A stretch of DNA of 64,000 nucleotides from Plantago major (lineage: Eukaryota; Streptophyta; Magnoliopsida; Lamiales; Plantaginaceae), in the NCBI GenBank assembly GCA_026545765.1, contig CM048842.1, positions 20,796,667-20,860,666 on the forward strand, read 5' to 3'. The notes below the pieces were generated by a model. The model worked only from the letters and a program-made list of their open reading frames with translations. It ran no database searches and was not told the DNA's origin. How positions within the stretch are numbered: position 1 is the stretch's first letter; every line of letters begins with the position of its first letter. The position numbers and the translations under genes were made by a program. This document shows positions 1-12,005 of this stretch, in pieces.

Positions 1-1286
1 TTGTGCTTTTAGTGTTTCTTGTGCGTTTTTATGTGTTTTCGTGTTTTAGTTGTGTTGTACAGGTTGGTGCGTTTTTAGGTAAAAATCGGAGTAAATGATG
101 ATTTTGAAAAATGAATCTAGAGCTTTCAAAGTGGAGCAAAATGGCAAAAACGGAAGTGGATTCGGAGTTCGGATGAAGATTTTAGAGTCACTTAAGCGAG
201 ATTGTGAAAAAGTGAAACTTACGGAGCAGTCTAGCCATTTTGGCCATAACTCTCTAATACGATGTCCGATTGACCTGATTTTGGTGGCCACGCGTAGATA
301 ATTCAACGATCTACAACTTTCATTCGTACGCTTCCCCACTTTAGGCCAGGACGCATCTCCATAACCCGCAGGACGCGTCCCAGACTTACCCTGGACGCGT
401 CCCCGAATCATTCCAGGACTCGTCCTGGCGTGAAAAATCAGTATTTTGTCTATTTTAGTCGATTTTAAACACATCTTTTACATTCCTACTTTGATTTTTT
501 CCCTCTCCAAGCACAATAGAACCCTAGTTTTTGGCTTTCTAGCTCTATTGGATCATCAATTTTGCTTGTAATCGTACTATTGAGATCGAATTCATATCTT
601 GAGGTTAGATTATCAACCAATTTTTCTTTCTTTCACAATTTTATCTCTTGTGTTTGATTCCTTGATTGAATGTGCATGATATCATCTTATATGTCTAATT
701 CGATTGTGATAATCAATATGTGTGTGATTCCTTACGCTATGAGTAACTAATTCCTTGATAGATGTGGTAGCAATGTAGGAGTAATCGAATTAGAGTATTG
801 ACCTAGATTTGTTCATATGTATTAAGCTTATTCAAAATCTTCGTAAAACCCCCAAATTCAGTAAGCTAGTTTCAAATCTTCAAACCTTTCCGGTTAAGAA
901 TCAATTGTCTGACAGACGATTGATTTCGCTACTTTTACATTTTCAAAGAATATCTTGGTTACACTGAATTTGCATTTTTCTGGACAAATAACTATGACAA
1001 GCATATGAACAATAGGTCTGATTCGTATTCGACTTCTCTGAAATGCTACCATGTCTATTTCCCTTCTCTCTTGATTTAAAATCTTCTTTCAGTTTACTTA
1101 GTTTAATCATTATTGATCTTACAAACTCAAACTGTCAAACTGCTTATGTAAACTCTTACGTTTAACACTAGAAATCGTCATAGTTGCCTAGTTAGCTCCT
1201 TGAGAATGATCTCGTAGTTAAGGTTTGTTACAACAACTGCTTTAGTTACTTTGTTGCTTTTAAGAAGTATTAATTTGAGCACATCA
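1..1286 (+). mobile_element. Athila-type LTR (LTR-a), left end cut by window
   Basis: This is most of an LTR of a plant Ty3/gypsy element, probably Athila-like. It ends in TTTGAGCACATCA, nearly as the LTRs ending at 21734 and 63010 do, and shares with them the sequence around the CTCGTAGTTAAGG block about 70 bp before the end. The start (TGAT...) lies outside the window. No primer-binding site follows at 1287; instead a tandem repeat begins, so this is probably a 3' LTR or a solo LTR inserted in that repeat. It is a fossil with no coding part in the window. Confidence 0.7.
343..428. repeat. GGACGCGTCC palindrome cluster in LTR-a
   Basis: The perfect palindrome GGACGCGTCC occurs at 371-380 and 393-402, with near copies at about 346-355 and 416-425. 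It lies in the 5' half of the LTR. The two related LTRs in the window have other palindromes in the comparable region (19091-19443 and 61727-61861). Confidence 0.75.
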
Positions 1287-3808
1287 GATAACCTTGATTA
1301 TTTTCATATAATAATATCAAATGTATGAAATGAATGACGAAAATGTGCTTAAATAACAAACCTTGATCGCTTCCAACATTAGGAAATAACATAAAGGTTC
1401 TCAGAATCGAGAGCAATATAAGAAAAGTACTAAAAAACTAGTAAAATGCGATTTTGACAATTCAGGTGATGGAATTTTGACTAAATAGCCATAGGCACGT
1501 AATGTAGCAAGAGTTCATCCCGGAATGCCGTTTCGACCTGATAAATGCTGGTGAATCATCAAAATTGCTCCAGGCTCAGTGCGTAGTAGAGTTCTTCCAG
1601 GAACGCGTTTCGACCCGATAAGCGTTGACCAATCATCAAAACCGGACACTTTTTCCAGATCTTGTCGATTTCACATAAATGACCCCATGCTCATGTTGTG
1701 CATGACTTCTTCCCGAAATGCCGTTTAGACCTGAAAAACACTAGTCAATCATCAAATTGTGACATTTTTGCCGAAACTCGTCGATTTTATGGAAATATAG
1801 AAAATTGCATATTTACATCTGTTACCTTATCGAATTGACTTGGATTTTTTAAAACTCTAGATTTTATTTATGTGGGAACAATTCTATTAAAAAAACAATA
1901 AAACTAACGAAAAATTTACACCTCCATTTCAAACGTTAATGTAAACTGTTAGTTTTACACGTGAATACTCCCAAAGTCACATAAATAAGTCCATTACCTG
2001 ATTGGATGGATCCGACTCTTTCACGAGTGTTGATTTATTAAATTAATGATAAAAAAAGGTAAAACGTGATTCTAAACCTCCTCAAGATGGATTTTTACCG
2101 AAATAGCTCCAACCTCATACAGCGTGGCAAGGGTTCTTCCCGAAATGTCGTTTCGACCCGGAAAACAATGATCAATCATCAAAATCGAACACTTTCGCCA
2201 GAACTTGTCGATATCACTGAAATACCGAAATTTGACCGGTCTAAGGAAAACCTTGATTATTTTACCAAACGTTAATGTAAACGGTTAGTTATGCATGTGA
2301 ATACTCCTAAAGTCACATAAATAAGTCCATTACCTGATTGGATGGACCCGATTCTTTCACGGGTGTTTATTTATAAAATTATTGAGAAAAAAAAGGTAAA
2401 ATGCGATTCTGAACCTCCTCGTGATAGATTTTCCCTGAAATAGCTCCAACCCCATAGCGTTGCAAGGGTTCTTCTCGAAATGCCGTTTCGACCCAGGAAA
2501 CAACGGTCAATCATCAAAATTGGAAATTTTTGCCAGAACGCGTCGATGTTACTGAAATACCGAAATTTGACCGGTCTGAGGAAAATTTTGATTATTTTCA
2601 TATAATACTATCAAATGTATGACATGAATGGTGAAAATGTGCTTAAATAACCGATAAGCGTTGACCAATCATCAAAACCAGACACTTTTTCCAAATCTCG
2701 TCGATTTCACAGAAATGACCCCATGCTCATTGACGTGCATCAGTTCTTCCTGGAATGCCGTTTAGACTTGAAAAACACTAATCATTCATCAAAGTGTGAC
2801 ATTTTCGCCAAAACTGGTTGATTTTATGGAAATATAGAAAATTGCATATTTGCATCTGTTACCTTATCAAATTGACTCGATGTTTTCAAAACTCTTGATT
2901 TATTTATGTGGGAACAATTTTATCCGGAAAAAATAAAAAAATAAATGAAAAATTTAAGCCTCCATAAACCCAGTACATTGGACATGAAATCGGGTAAAAA
3001 ATAAAACTCAATTTAATTCCCAAATGTAAATTGCTAGTTATACACGTGAATACACCTAAAGTCACATAAATAAGTCCATTACCTGATTGGATGGACTTGA
3101 TTCTTTCACGGGGAGTTGATCTATTAAATTATTGAGAAAAAGGTGAAACGCGATTCTGAACCTCCTCATGATGAATTTTTCCCGAAATAACTCCAACCTC
3201 ATAGAGTGGCAAGGGTTCTTCCCGAAATGCCGTTTCGACCTAGGAAACAACGGTCAATCATCAAAATCGGACACTTTCGCCAGAACTAGTCGATGTCACT
3301 GAAATACCGAAATTTGACCGTTCTAAGGAAAAACTTTATTATTTTCATATAATAATATAAAATGTATGACATGAATGATGAAAATGTTCTTTGTAGCAAT
3401 AGTTCATCCCAGAATGCCGTTTCGACCTGATAAGCGCTGGTGAATCATCAAACTAGCTCCAGGCTCAATGCGTAGCAGAGTTCTTCCCGGAATGCATTTC
3501 GACCCGATAAGCATTGACCAATCATCAAATCGGACACTTTTTCGAGATCTCATCGATTTCACATAAATGACCCCATGCTCATTGTTGTGCATGACGTCTT
3601 TCCGAATTGCCGTTTAGACCTGAAAAACACTAGTTAATCATCAAAATGTGACATTTTCATCGAAACTCGTCGATTTTATGAAAATATAGAAAATTGCATA
3701 TTTACATCTGTTACCTTATCGAATTGACTCGTTTCTTTCATAATTCTAGATTTAATTTATGTGGGAACAATTTTATCCAAAAAAATTAAAGAAAAATTTA
3801 CGCCTCCT
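1287..3808. repeat. Complex tandem repeat with CGTTTCGACC-type submotif
   Basis: About 2.5 kb made of diverged repeats at two scales. Large blocks recur about every 0.35-1.0 kb: CATTACCTGATTGGATGGA appears near 1993, 2330 and 3077, and TACCTTATCGAATTGAC (or a close variant) near 1825, 2861 and 3713. Inside the blocks a shorter module of roughly 70-130 bp carries a variant of CTTCCCGAAATGCCGTTTCGACC followed by AATCATCAAAA. No coding potential is evident. The LTR ending at 1286 appears to have inserted into it, because the sequence from 1287 (CCTTGATTATTTTCATATAAT) recurs inside the array near 2590 and 3335. Family unknown; it could be a satellite or the non-coding interior of a large element. 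Confidence 0.7.
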
Positions 3809-4089
3809 GTTGAGGGGTGAATCCTCAACACCTACTAAGTGGTTACTAAGTCGTCCTCCTAACCCTATAACTCGCCCAATTCCGCCTGGTGAAGCCTCGA
3901 AGTGACCAAGATCGGCTCTTGCTAAGGACCTGCACAAAGGCTAGTGGTGGAGGGGGGGGGGAACGGTAAATCCGGTTTGCTTAGGGTCAAACCGGATAAA
4001 GACTTTACTTGAGAGAGATTGAGTGTCTACTCTGTAAAAGTGTGATTATGGGAAAATAGTGACTTACTGTAGCATTGGAATCTGTGCCA

Positions 4090-4097
4090 TATTTATA
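4090..4097 (-). promoter_or_regulatory. TATA motif, minus strand
   Basis: TATAAATA on the minus strand, followed by a pyrimidine-rich stretch toward the putative LTR end at 3809. Plausible core promoter of the LTR-like region; no transcript evidence. Confidence 0.35.
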
Positions 4098-5195
4098 GGT
4101 TTGTCTCTTCAAATGGAGGGACTCACAAGATTGTGCCAAGTGTAGGCTTCACAGTGAGCCACCAATGCCTTATTGGGCCCAAGGCCCATCAGGTGGTATT
4201 GATCCATTCACTTTTATGGGCCATTGGGGGGATAATTGGTAATTCAGCGTTGAGATTGGACCTTTTGACATGTGTTTGGTCCAGATCGGACTATGCTGTT
4301 TGCTCAGCATAGTACACTTGGTCTTTGGTGGTGCGACGTCCGACCCGTAGGTCGTACGATCCTAAGTTAGTCTCTCCTCTATTTACTGTGAGAGATGAAC
4401 ATGTGGTGAGGTAGGTTGGACCAGCGGTCCGGACCTATTCCTGCTTTGAACAAGAGTCCTGATGCTCTAGTGTGTGAGGCTCGGACTTATGAGATAGTAG
4501 TATCGGACCAGTGGTGTCGGACCACATGGTCGAGCCTCTTTGTGAGTGCAACCTTTGAGGTACTAATTCGTCTTTGGATCCGCCTTTAGAACGTCTTAAA
4601 CGGAATGGACATTGTTCCGTATCAACATATGTCCCCCTAGTTTCCAAGTATCTTTGTTGAAGATAGTTTTGGAACTATAATTTGAAGTGTGGGAGAGCTT
4701 TTTTGTTGTTGGTCCGATCCGTTTCTCGAAAAGAAAAAATCTTGTGGTCCGTTCCCTTGATGGGAAAATACTTGATGCTTTTCCCATATCTACCCCCCCC
4801 CCCCCCAACCCTCTTTTCTTTCAGTCCGAAACAGAAGGTTTCGGACTATAGAAAAAGAGGTATTTGTACGCGAGTTTGGGGGTGGCAACAAGTTAACTTT
4901 TTATTGATCCGATACTGTCGTAGTATTTTAAGATCCGTATCTTGCATTTGTGTATGTGGGCTTCAAGTAGTTGAGCTGATTGGACTCATTTGGGGCTAGA
5001 GTCGTGTTTAATGGGCTGGGCCGTTTAAGGCCTCCTCGGCCCATTGTTGTATCTGGTAGTGGAAAATCTATCTCTCGAAGAGGTTTTTTGGTCATTTCAC
5101 TAAGTGATTTAATGTGTACCGTTGGATGAATCGCGATGAACGAACGAGATTGGATCCAGAGCGACGCGACGGTTGAGCTTCCCAAATTAGCCCCC

Positions 5196-5203
5196 TATAA
5201 ATA
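5196..5203 (+). promoter_or_regulatory. TATA motif, plus strand
   Basis: CCCCCTATAAATAGGAGC is a textbook plant TATA context. It lies about 0.6 kb before the reading frame at 5811, with a donor-like TTAAGTAAG near 5340, so it may drive a leader containing an intron. Confidence 0.45.
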
Positions 5204-5810
5204 GGAGCAATTTGCCGTCATTTGCGCATCGCTTAAAGAGAGAATTTTTGCAATCTTTACTGAATCCGAATCTTTGCGAGTGGGTCCGAGTGCTATGCTT
5301 GTCGCTTTCAATCGCTTTCACACCGTCCATCATTCATATTAAGTAAGTTTTCTCATCCGGACTTTGCTCTTTTTATTTTCCCTTGTGCTTCCTTTTCGTC
5401 TTATGTTTATGGAATCTTGTTGCATGTCACATGCTTCGTATTCCTTGATATTTGTTGTGCTGGATCCTTGATAAATGGATGGACTAGACTGTACTTCCAC
5501 ACCCATGATTAAGATAGATGAACTGGACTGTAATCCTTGACTTAGTTGACGTAAGTAGTTGGATTGTAGCGAACCGTAATAAATTTTAAGAAATTGAAAA
5601 CAATGAGAATCTATAATCTGAATGTAGACTGTACATATGGATCTGTTGATTCAGACCATATGACCCCGTAGGTAGGGAGATGCATTTTATTTGTGCTTCG
5701 GATAAGTCTTTATAGTGGGTCGGACTTCTGTCGTCTGGCATGTAATCCGAACTTATAAGATACTTAAATGAACTCTCGGACAATCAACCATTCGTACTCT
5801 AAGCTGCTTC

Positions 5811-6542
5811 ATGTTTTCTGGACCTAGGATGTCTGAGAGCGATAGCCAAAATCATCATGATGGCGAAGATTACGCGTCTGGGTCTAGTTCCGAATCGGAG
5901 GCCACCAGCCTTGAGTACCAGCGGGAAATTAGAACTACCCTTGCATATTCGGATGAAGACGTTGATGTCATGGGAGGGCCAGATGCGGAGCACTATGGTC
6001 CATTCCGTGCTGCGGAAAATGCGCTTGTAGAGCATCAAGCGCCTACAATGGGATTGGTCGACACGGATGCGGAAGAAGAAGATGGTGGAGAACTTTCGGT
6101 ACCTCTTCGTAATCTTATTCGTGGTTTAGGTTATAGCACGCGAATCTGTCCAAACCTAATTCCTTTTATTCCGGATCCACAGGCTCCCCATATAGAGGAG
6201 GTTAACCCTCTTCGTTCCATAGAAGGGACTGTTCATCGTAGTGAGGAGTTGGGTGAGGATGGGTTGTACAAATCGGAGAGTGACGATGAAGAAGAGAATG
6301 AAGATGATGAAGGGGAATCCGATGATGTGGATGAAGCCGATCAACCGCCCGTTGTCCAACGTAGAACGGTGAATTCCGGGGGGAATGCCAGCACTAGTAT
6401 TGCACTTGTGCCTTCGGACGACACTGGTCCTTCACGTCCGAATCGTCGAAGGGTTTCCAAGAAAAGGTCTAATCCGACTCCATCTGAGGGGGCGGTCCCC
6501 AAGAAGTCGAAAAAATCGGTAGATGCGACCAGGGTGAAATAG
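5811..6542 (+). CDS. Acidic, Ser/Glu/Asp-rich protein of unknown function
   Basis: A 243-codon frame from ATG 5811 to TAG at 6540-6542; a second in-frame ATG is at 5829. The N-terminal 45 residues are rich in Ser, Glu and Asp (ESDSQNHHDGEDYASG). Residues about 155-180 are a run of Glu and Asp (SDDEEENEDDEGESDD). The C-terminal 45 residues are basic (RPNRRRVSKKRSNP and PKKSKKS) and resemble a bipartite nuclear localisation signal. I do not recognise a catalytic domain. It lies downstream of a TATA motif and a leader with a possible intron, inside a repeat-rich block, so it is probably an accessory frame of a retroelement rather than a host gene; a host nuclear acidic protein is the alternative. 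Confidence 0.45.
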   Translation: MFSGPRMSESDSQNHHDGEDYASGSSSESEATSLEYQREIRTTLAYSDEDVDVMGGPDAEHYGPFRAAENALVEHQAPTMGLVDTDAEEEDGGELSVPLRNLIRGLGYSTRICPNLIPFIPDPQAPHIEEVNPLRSIEGTVHRSEELGEDGLYKSESDDEEENEDDEGESDDVDEADQPPVVQRRTVNSGGNASTSIALVPSDDTGPSRPNRRRVSKKRSNPTPSEGAVPKKSKKSVDATRVK

Positions 6543-6880
6543 TTATTTTTCATAAAAAATGCAATAATAGATAAAAAAAAATTAAAATAAAATTGAGAAA
6601 AATAATCAAAAATTCCTGAAAAATCCTGAAGTCACGTGGATGTTATATTTTGTGGTGTTTCACGTTTTTTCGTGACACGGAAACCGCTTGCGATCCATTT
6701 TGGTGCGATTATGCTTATGCTTGGGTCGTGATATCAACCTTCTCATCTTCTTGTGTGACAAGGGTCGTTAACCGAGATTGGACGCGATACCGAAGGGACA
6801 TCAGACACGTTACCTACCTCGGACGAAGGATCGATGCTCACCGTTATTCAATGGTATACATAAGCCACCTTCCAAAATTA
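6543..6880. other. Non-coding joint between acidic frame and copia fragment
   Basis: AT-rich for the first 100 bp (runs of A), then a more balanced stretch with several CG dinucleotides. I see no conserved frame or repeat in it. Confidence 0.4.
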
Positions 6881-7268
6881 GTTACGTACACCATGACTTA
6901 CACATTAATGAGTGCTTTTCAGTGTTAAGTTTAATTCACACTGATCTTGGTGATTTGAAACAAACTATGACTAGAGGTGGTAAAAAGTATTATGTGACTT
7001 TTATTGATGATTTTTCTAGATATGCTAGAGTTTATTTGATTCGAAATAAAAATGAGGCCTTTATTATGTTTTTATCGTACAAAGCTGAAGTTGAAAATCA
7101 ATTAAATAGAAAAATTAAAAGAGTTAGATCTAATAGGCGGTGAGTATGTTTTATTTGATGATTTTTGTGAAAAAGAAGGCATTATTCTTGAAATCACTCC
7201 CCCTTATTCCCCTGAATCTAATGGAGTAGCTGAAAGGAAAAAATAGAACATTGAAAGGAATGATGAAT
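6881..7268 (+). mobile_element. Ty1/copia integrase-core fragment
   Basis: Translation shows the copia integrase core: an HTDLGD block, then YYVTFIDDFSRYARVYLI, then the [12 protein letters not shown] block around the catalytic glutamate. Only this part of the element is present and it is a broken fossil. The CACTA element starting at 7269 interrupts it; the rest of the copia element is not found in the window. Confidence 0.8.
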
Positions 7269-7290
7269 CACTACAAGAATTCTGCGAATT

Positions 7291-7655
7291 GGCGACGGAA
7301 AGGGGCGAAGGATAGTTATCCGTCACCCCCTAACGACGGATTGGCGATTTTAGCGACGGATAGGGCGTTTTGCCCTATCCGTCGATGTATCCGTCACCAT
7401 TTAGCGACGGATAGTTATCCGTCATTAAATGGCGACGAATATTTCTATCCGTCGTTAAATAACGACGAATAGTTATTCGTCGTTTGACTTTTGGAAAAAT
7501 AAAAAAGGAAAATAGGAAATGTTACGACGGATAGATTATCCGTCGTTAAAAGTAATAAAAAAAATTTACAGGTAGCGACGGATAGATTATCCATCGCTAC
7601 ATAATGACGGATAGCTATCCATATAGCGACGGATAGCTATCCGTCGCTGACTGTA
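7291..7655. repeat. CACTA left subterminal repeats
   Basis: Many copies of GCGACGGATA and the complement TATCCGTCGC in both orientations, often as close inverted pairs. In En/Spm-type elements such subterminal repeats bind TnpA-like proteins; that role here is inferred. Confidence 0.85.
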
Positions 7656-8508
7656 AATGATAACAGCCCGCAGATTCTTTCTTCTCCCCCATTTCTTCTC
7701 TGTTTCTTTCTTCTTCTTCCTTTCTTCGACATTTTTGCAATTTGGGTTCTCTGACCAAACGTCCACCATTCCGCACTATCTTGGGCTCTTTTCAAAGCTC
7801 TTTCAACAAGGAACTCGAGTGGCCGTTCAATTTCATCGTTCTTCGACTATTTTTCCCGCAATTTGAAGGTAATAGTCTAAAACCCTACTTTTCTAAATTT
7901 GGGATTTTTGCTAATTTCGATCAATTGTATGTTTTTAAACTCATATACTAGCTAGTATAGCTCATATTAAGTAGTGAGTTAATGAATTGATTGATTTATT
8001 GTGAAATTGATTAGTTAGTATAATGTTTGTAAGTATGGTGTTTAGTTTGATGGTTGTAAGTATGAAGTATGTAAGTATGTATGGTATGTATGTAAGTATG
8101 TATGTTATTTATGGTATTTATTTTGATTTAGTTTAATGTTTGTAAGTATGTATTGGATTTGGTTGAGTAATTGGTAATTTATAATTTGTATAAAAAAAAT
8201 TGGTAATTGGTAATTCGTATAATTCGATGGGAATATAAATTGATATTTCGTAGAAAAAATTGGTAATTCGTAATTTATAAATTATAATTTATAATTTGTA
8301 TAATTGAAATGCTTTTAATTTATAAATTGGTAATTGTAATGGGAATATAAGAAAATTGCATGAAAAAAACTTTAAATGTAAAATGCATATAATTCATGAA
8401 ATTTGGAACGTATTATAATTAACAATGCAATTATAGCCAGGAATTGGATTGAGTTGAAATTCAATACGATCTAATAAATCCAGATGTGTCAGGTTATATA
8501 ATCATCCA
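7656..8508. other. CACTA 5' leader, non-coding
   Basis: Pyrimidine-rich stretch (7670-7740), then a very AT-rich part with repeated GTAAGTATG words (about 8030-8150). The same sequence occurs inverted at about 51470-52060, including a shared 69-codon spurious frame. Probably leader and first intron of the transposase transcript. Confidence 0.6.
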
Positions 8509-11149
8509 ATGAATCCCGATCGTTCTGGATGTACTGTCGTACTGTTAATGGCAGACTTCAATCTAGTTTTGTGGAAGGGGTTGAAGCCTTCATCACATTT
8601 GCGATGACACATCCGGATTGTGTAAAGGGGGGTTTGATAAAGTGCCCTTGCAAATTGAAAAAATGCAGAAACAAGTAATATTTGACTCCTACAGTGGTAA
8701 TCGATCACTTGAAACGTAATGGATTCCTGCCTGAGTATGAGGTATGGAATCACCATGGTGAGGAAGCAACACCATCCACGACATATGAGCAATTTAGGCA
8801 GCATGGAAGGAAGAGAAAAAATGAGCAACTTGGGGGGTCAAAGTACATCTAAATCTCATGCTTTTCATGACCGGGTCGAAGAAATGGTGTTTAATGTTGT
8901 CGGGGCAGAATTTATGGACACTAGTACCACTAGAACCGAGGGGGATGTGGAGGAGCTTCTGAATCCTGCGGATCAGGTGTTCTTTGACTTGCTGGAATCA
9001 GTAAAGAAGTCGATTTATCCGGGGTGTAGGCTCAGCAAGTTGTCTTTGTTGGCTCGGCTAATGAGTTGTAAGGCTAATGGCCAGCAATCTGAAGCGAGCT
9101 TCAATGAATGGGTACAAGTAATGTCGGATCTTTGTCCTAAAGAAAACCTAGTTCCCACCAACTTTTACCAAGCGAAGAAAAAGATGCGGGGGTTGGGGTT
9201 GCCTATGGTAACCATTGACTGTTGTCCGGATATGTGCATGATCTATTGGGGGGAGGATGTAGATCTATTGAAGTGAAAGTTCTGTGGTAAGGACCGTTGC
9301 AAGCGTTACAGGGAGGGGGCTTCAAAGAAACGTCAGAAGAAAAATCTCCCACATAAGAAAATGTGGTACTTCTCTCTAGCACCTCGTTTGAAGAGGTTGT
9401 ACGCTTCAAGTGCTTGTGCCGATAAAATGTGGTGGCACAAGGAGCGAGTAATCCCGGAAGATGCAGAGGGTAGAATGGATCATCCATCAGACTCACCGGC
9501 ATGGAAAAAGTTTGACAAGACATCCGGAGTTTGCAGCCGAGTCTAGAAATGTACGATTGGGGCTCTATACGGATGGTTTTAACCCGTTTGGAAGTGAACG
9601 GGCGTACTCTTGTTGGCCAGTGATGCTCACTCCGTACAACCTGCCCCCGGTGAGTGCATGAAGGAACCATTCATGTTTTTGACTGTGTTGGTTCCTAGGC
9701 CAAAAGATCCAGGAATGACGTTGGATGTCTTCTTGTAACCCCTAATCGAGGAGCTGATTGAGCTGTAGGAGAAGGGTATCCCTGCATATGATGTGTCAAC
9801 CAAGAAGAACTTTACCTTGAGAGCAGCACTACTTTGGACCGTGAGTAACTTTCTGCGTACTCCATGCTATCTGGAAGGAAAACCGCCGGGAAACATGCAT
9901 GTCCACATTGTTTGGAGGACACTGATGCATTTAGACTGAAGGATAGCAGGAATGAATCTTGGTTTGATTGTCATCGTAGGTTTCTACCAAGTAATCATCC
10001 GTTCAGGAAAAACAGGGATCAATTCTTGAAAAACAAAGTAGAAAAGAAAGGATCCCCGAGACGACTTACTGGTGCACAAATTCATGTGGAGATTGATAGG
10101 TTGGGTCTTATGAAAGTGACTGAACTTGGGTGGGAGAAGCATAACAAGAAAATTAGCAACAAATGTGGATGGAAGAAGAGAAGCATCTTCTGGGACTTAC
10201 CTTATTGGAGCAGTCTTCTTATACGTCACAACCTAGATTTCATGCACATTGAGAAGAACGTGTTCGAGAACTGCTTCAACACAATTTGCAACATTCCCGG
10301 AAAAACAAAGGATAATGTCAAATCTAGAGCCGAGTTGGATACATGGTGTAAAAGACCGGAGTTGACAAAGAGGAATGGTGAAGGTAAGTGGCCCAAGGCA
10401 TGCTACACAATTGACAATGAATCTAGGTCAATACTGTTTGATTGGGTGAAGGCATTGAAGTTCCCCGACAATTACGCCTCGAAATTGGAGCGGTATGTGG
10501 ATTTGAAGAAGACAAAGATGTTTGGGATGAAGAGCCACGACTGTCATGTGTTCATGGAGAGGCTTATCCCGGTTGCATTTCAAGAACTGCTACCTAAACC
10601 TGTATGGCTTGCTATCACCGAGCTGAGCTTATTTTTCAAGAATTTATGCACAAGGGTGGTTCACGATCAAGTGTTAGCAAATCTTGAAAGCAACATAACA
10701 TTGATTCTATGCAAGGTCGAGTGTATCTTTCCACCTAGCTTCTTTGATTCTATAGAGCACTTGCCAGTTCACCTTCCACATGAAGCAAGACTTGCTGGAC
10801 CGGTTCAGTATCGATGGATGTATCCATTCGAGAGGTGTGAAATAATTGCAATCATGTACTTAAAATGACGGATAGATTTTCATTTCTAACACCGTCTTAC
10901 CTGAATATATATTACAGGTACTTGGGGAAATTGAAGAAATATGTCAAGAACAAAGGTAGACCTGAAGGATCGATTGCCAATGCGTACGTTCGAGAGGAAA
11001 CTGCAACCTTCTGCTCCTATTACTTTGAGGACCACGTCCCGACAAAGGCATCTAGGCCATCTCGAAACGCAGCATATTCGAAATTCAAGAGGATGATGAT
11101 GTTTCCCTATCTGTCACGAATTGTGCTGAGGTTGACAAGTATATGGTGA
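8509..11149 (+). pseudogene. TNP2-like CACTA transposase, decayed
   Basis: This encodes, in pieces, a TNP2-type transposase, the enzyme that binds and cuts CACTA ends. From ATG 8509 the transposase-associated zinc-finger region is readable (CPCKLKKCRNK, HLKRNGFLPEYEVWNHHGE) but changes frame. The next block, 8719-9276, has GCRLSKLSLLARLM and PTNFYQAKKKMRGLGL, then a TGA where the family has a Cys (the next residues read KFCGK). The following part to 9860 also has stops and frame changes. A 334-codon frame (9864-10868) carries the central part (HNLDFMHIEKNVFEN) and the DUF4218 start (HLPVHLPHEARLAGPVQYRW). A GT-AG intron at about 10837-10916 joins it to YLGKLKKYVKNKGRPEG. With several disruptions it is not expected to make active enzyme. 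Confidence 0.85.
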
Positions 11150-11288
11150 TATTTGCTGGGTGAGTACCTTATTAAAAGCATCTAAAATTGAACTTTTAAC
11201 TAAAATCCTCCTAGATAGTATGTAGACTTATAATCATGTCAATGTCCACAGCGTTTTCAAAGAGCGTTGTCAGGAGAAGAATCCTCAG

Positions 11289-12005
11289 ATGGCAGAGGAT
11301 ACGCTTGAAGAACTCCTTGACTCAAAGATGGAATTAGAATTTCCAGATTGGTTCAAGGAGTATGTCCGAGATCCTGTCAATAACGTCACATGCCCTTACT
11401 TGAGTGCTCTAGCAGAGGGACCATTCAAAAAGGTCTACACATTCCCATCTTACATAGTCAATGGTCTTAGGTTCCATACGATTGACTCTAACACGACTAT
11501 GGCTACAAGAAATTCTGGGGTGTGTGTCAGGGGGCAAGATTTAGGACCAGGTGATTTGTATGATTTCCACGGGAAGCTGAAACGAATAGTGCGCCTAGAA
11601 TATCCCGGTTTGCCGTTGAAAAGAACCTTTTTGTTTGGTGTTGACTGGTATGATCCTAATCTACTTGGTACGAAGAAGAATGAGCAGTATGAAATGGTTG
11701 ACATAAACCATCGAAAGAGGTACAAAACTAAGTACGAACCATTTATCTTGGCGACTCAAGCACGACAAGTGGTGTTTCTTGAATATCCAAGCAAGAAACG
11801 CGACAAGGCGGACTGGTTAGCTGCGATACCTATACGTGCCCGCTCCAAAGTGGAGTACGTTAAGAAAGACGACTCAATTACCAACTCATACCAAGAAGAA
11901 GTTGTCGATGAACAAGCAAAAACTCCTGTACAGGCTCGTGATGAGTTGATAGATCTGCTCGAGGACCAGTATGTAGACTTAGACGAGGACGCACAGGGTA
12001 TGTGA
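11289..12005 (+). CDS. CACTA C-terminal region with DUF4216-type domain
   Basis: A 238-codon open frame from ATG 11289. It has the features of the DUF4216 region that follows TNP2 in plant CACTA elements: FPDWFKEYV near residue 19, NGLRFHT and GVCVRGQD near residues 60-80, LFGVDWYDP near residue 115, and YEPFILATQARQVVFLEYPS around residues 145-165. The acidic tail ends DLDEDAQGM. It probably belongs to the same protein as the TNP2 region, separated by introns (AG before 11250). The frame is open throughout, unlike the N-terminal half of the transposase. Confidence 0.75.
   Translation: MAEDTLEELLDSKMELEFPDWFKEYVRDPVNNVTCPYLSALAEGPFKKVYTFPSYIVNGLRFHTIDSNTTMATRNSGVCVRGQDLGPGDLYDFHGKLKRIVRLEYPGLPLKRTFLFGVDWYDPNLLGTKKNEQYEMVDINHRKRYKTKYEPFILATQARQVVFLEYPSKKRDKADWLAAIPIRARSKVEYVKKDDSITNSYQEEVVDEQAKTPVQARDELIDLLEDQYVDLDEDAQGM

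Larger units (their letters stand above)
3809..5800. mobile_element. LTR-like, promoter-bearing region of an unclassified element
   Basis: The stretch starts with TGTTGAGGGGTGAATCC, which read on the minus strand ends CCCCTCAACA as an LTR end would. It is richer in CG than its left neighbour and has a TATA motif on each strand (4090-4097 minus, 5196-5203 plus). A possible splice donor (AAG/GTAAG-like, TTAAGTAAGTTTTC) follows near 5340, as in a 5' leader with an intron. I find no second copy in the window, so LTR status is inferred from shape only. It could instead be the leader of a gene whose coding start is at 5811. Confidence 0.35.

Noticed and set aside
4928-5185. Minus-strand 85-codon frame and several other 60-110-codon frames across the window
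   Set aside because: Short, without recognisable motifs, overlapping promoters, LTRs or real frames on the other strand.
7742-7951. A 69-codon frame conserved at 51781-51990
   Set aside because: Both lie in the shared leader of two CACTA copies; the match reflects recent common descent of the element, and no family or start context supports a protein.
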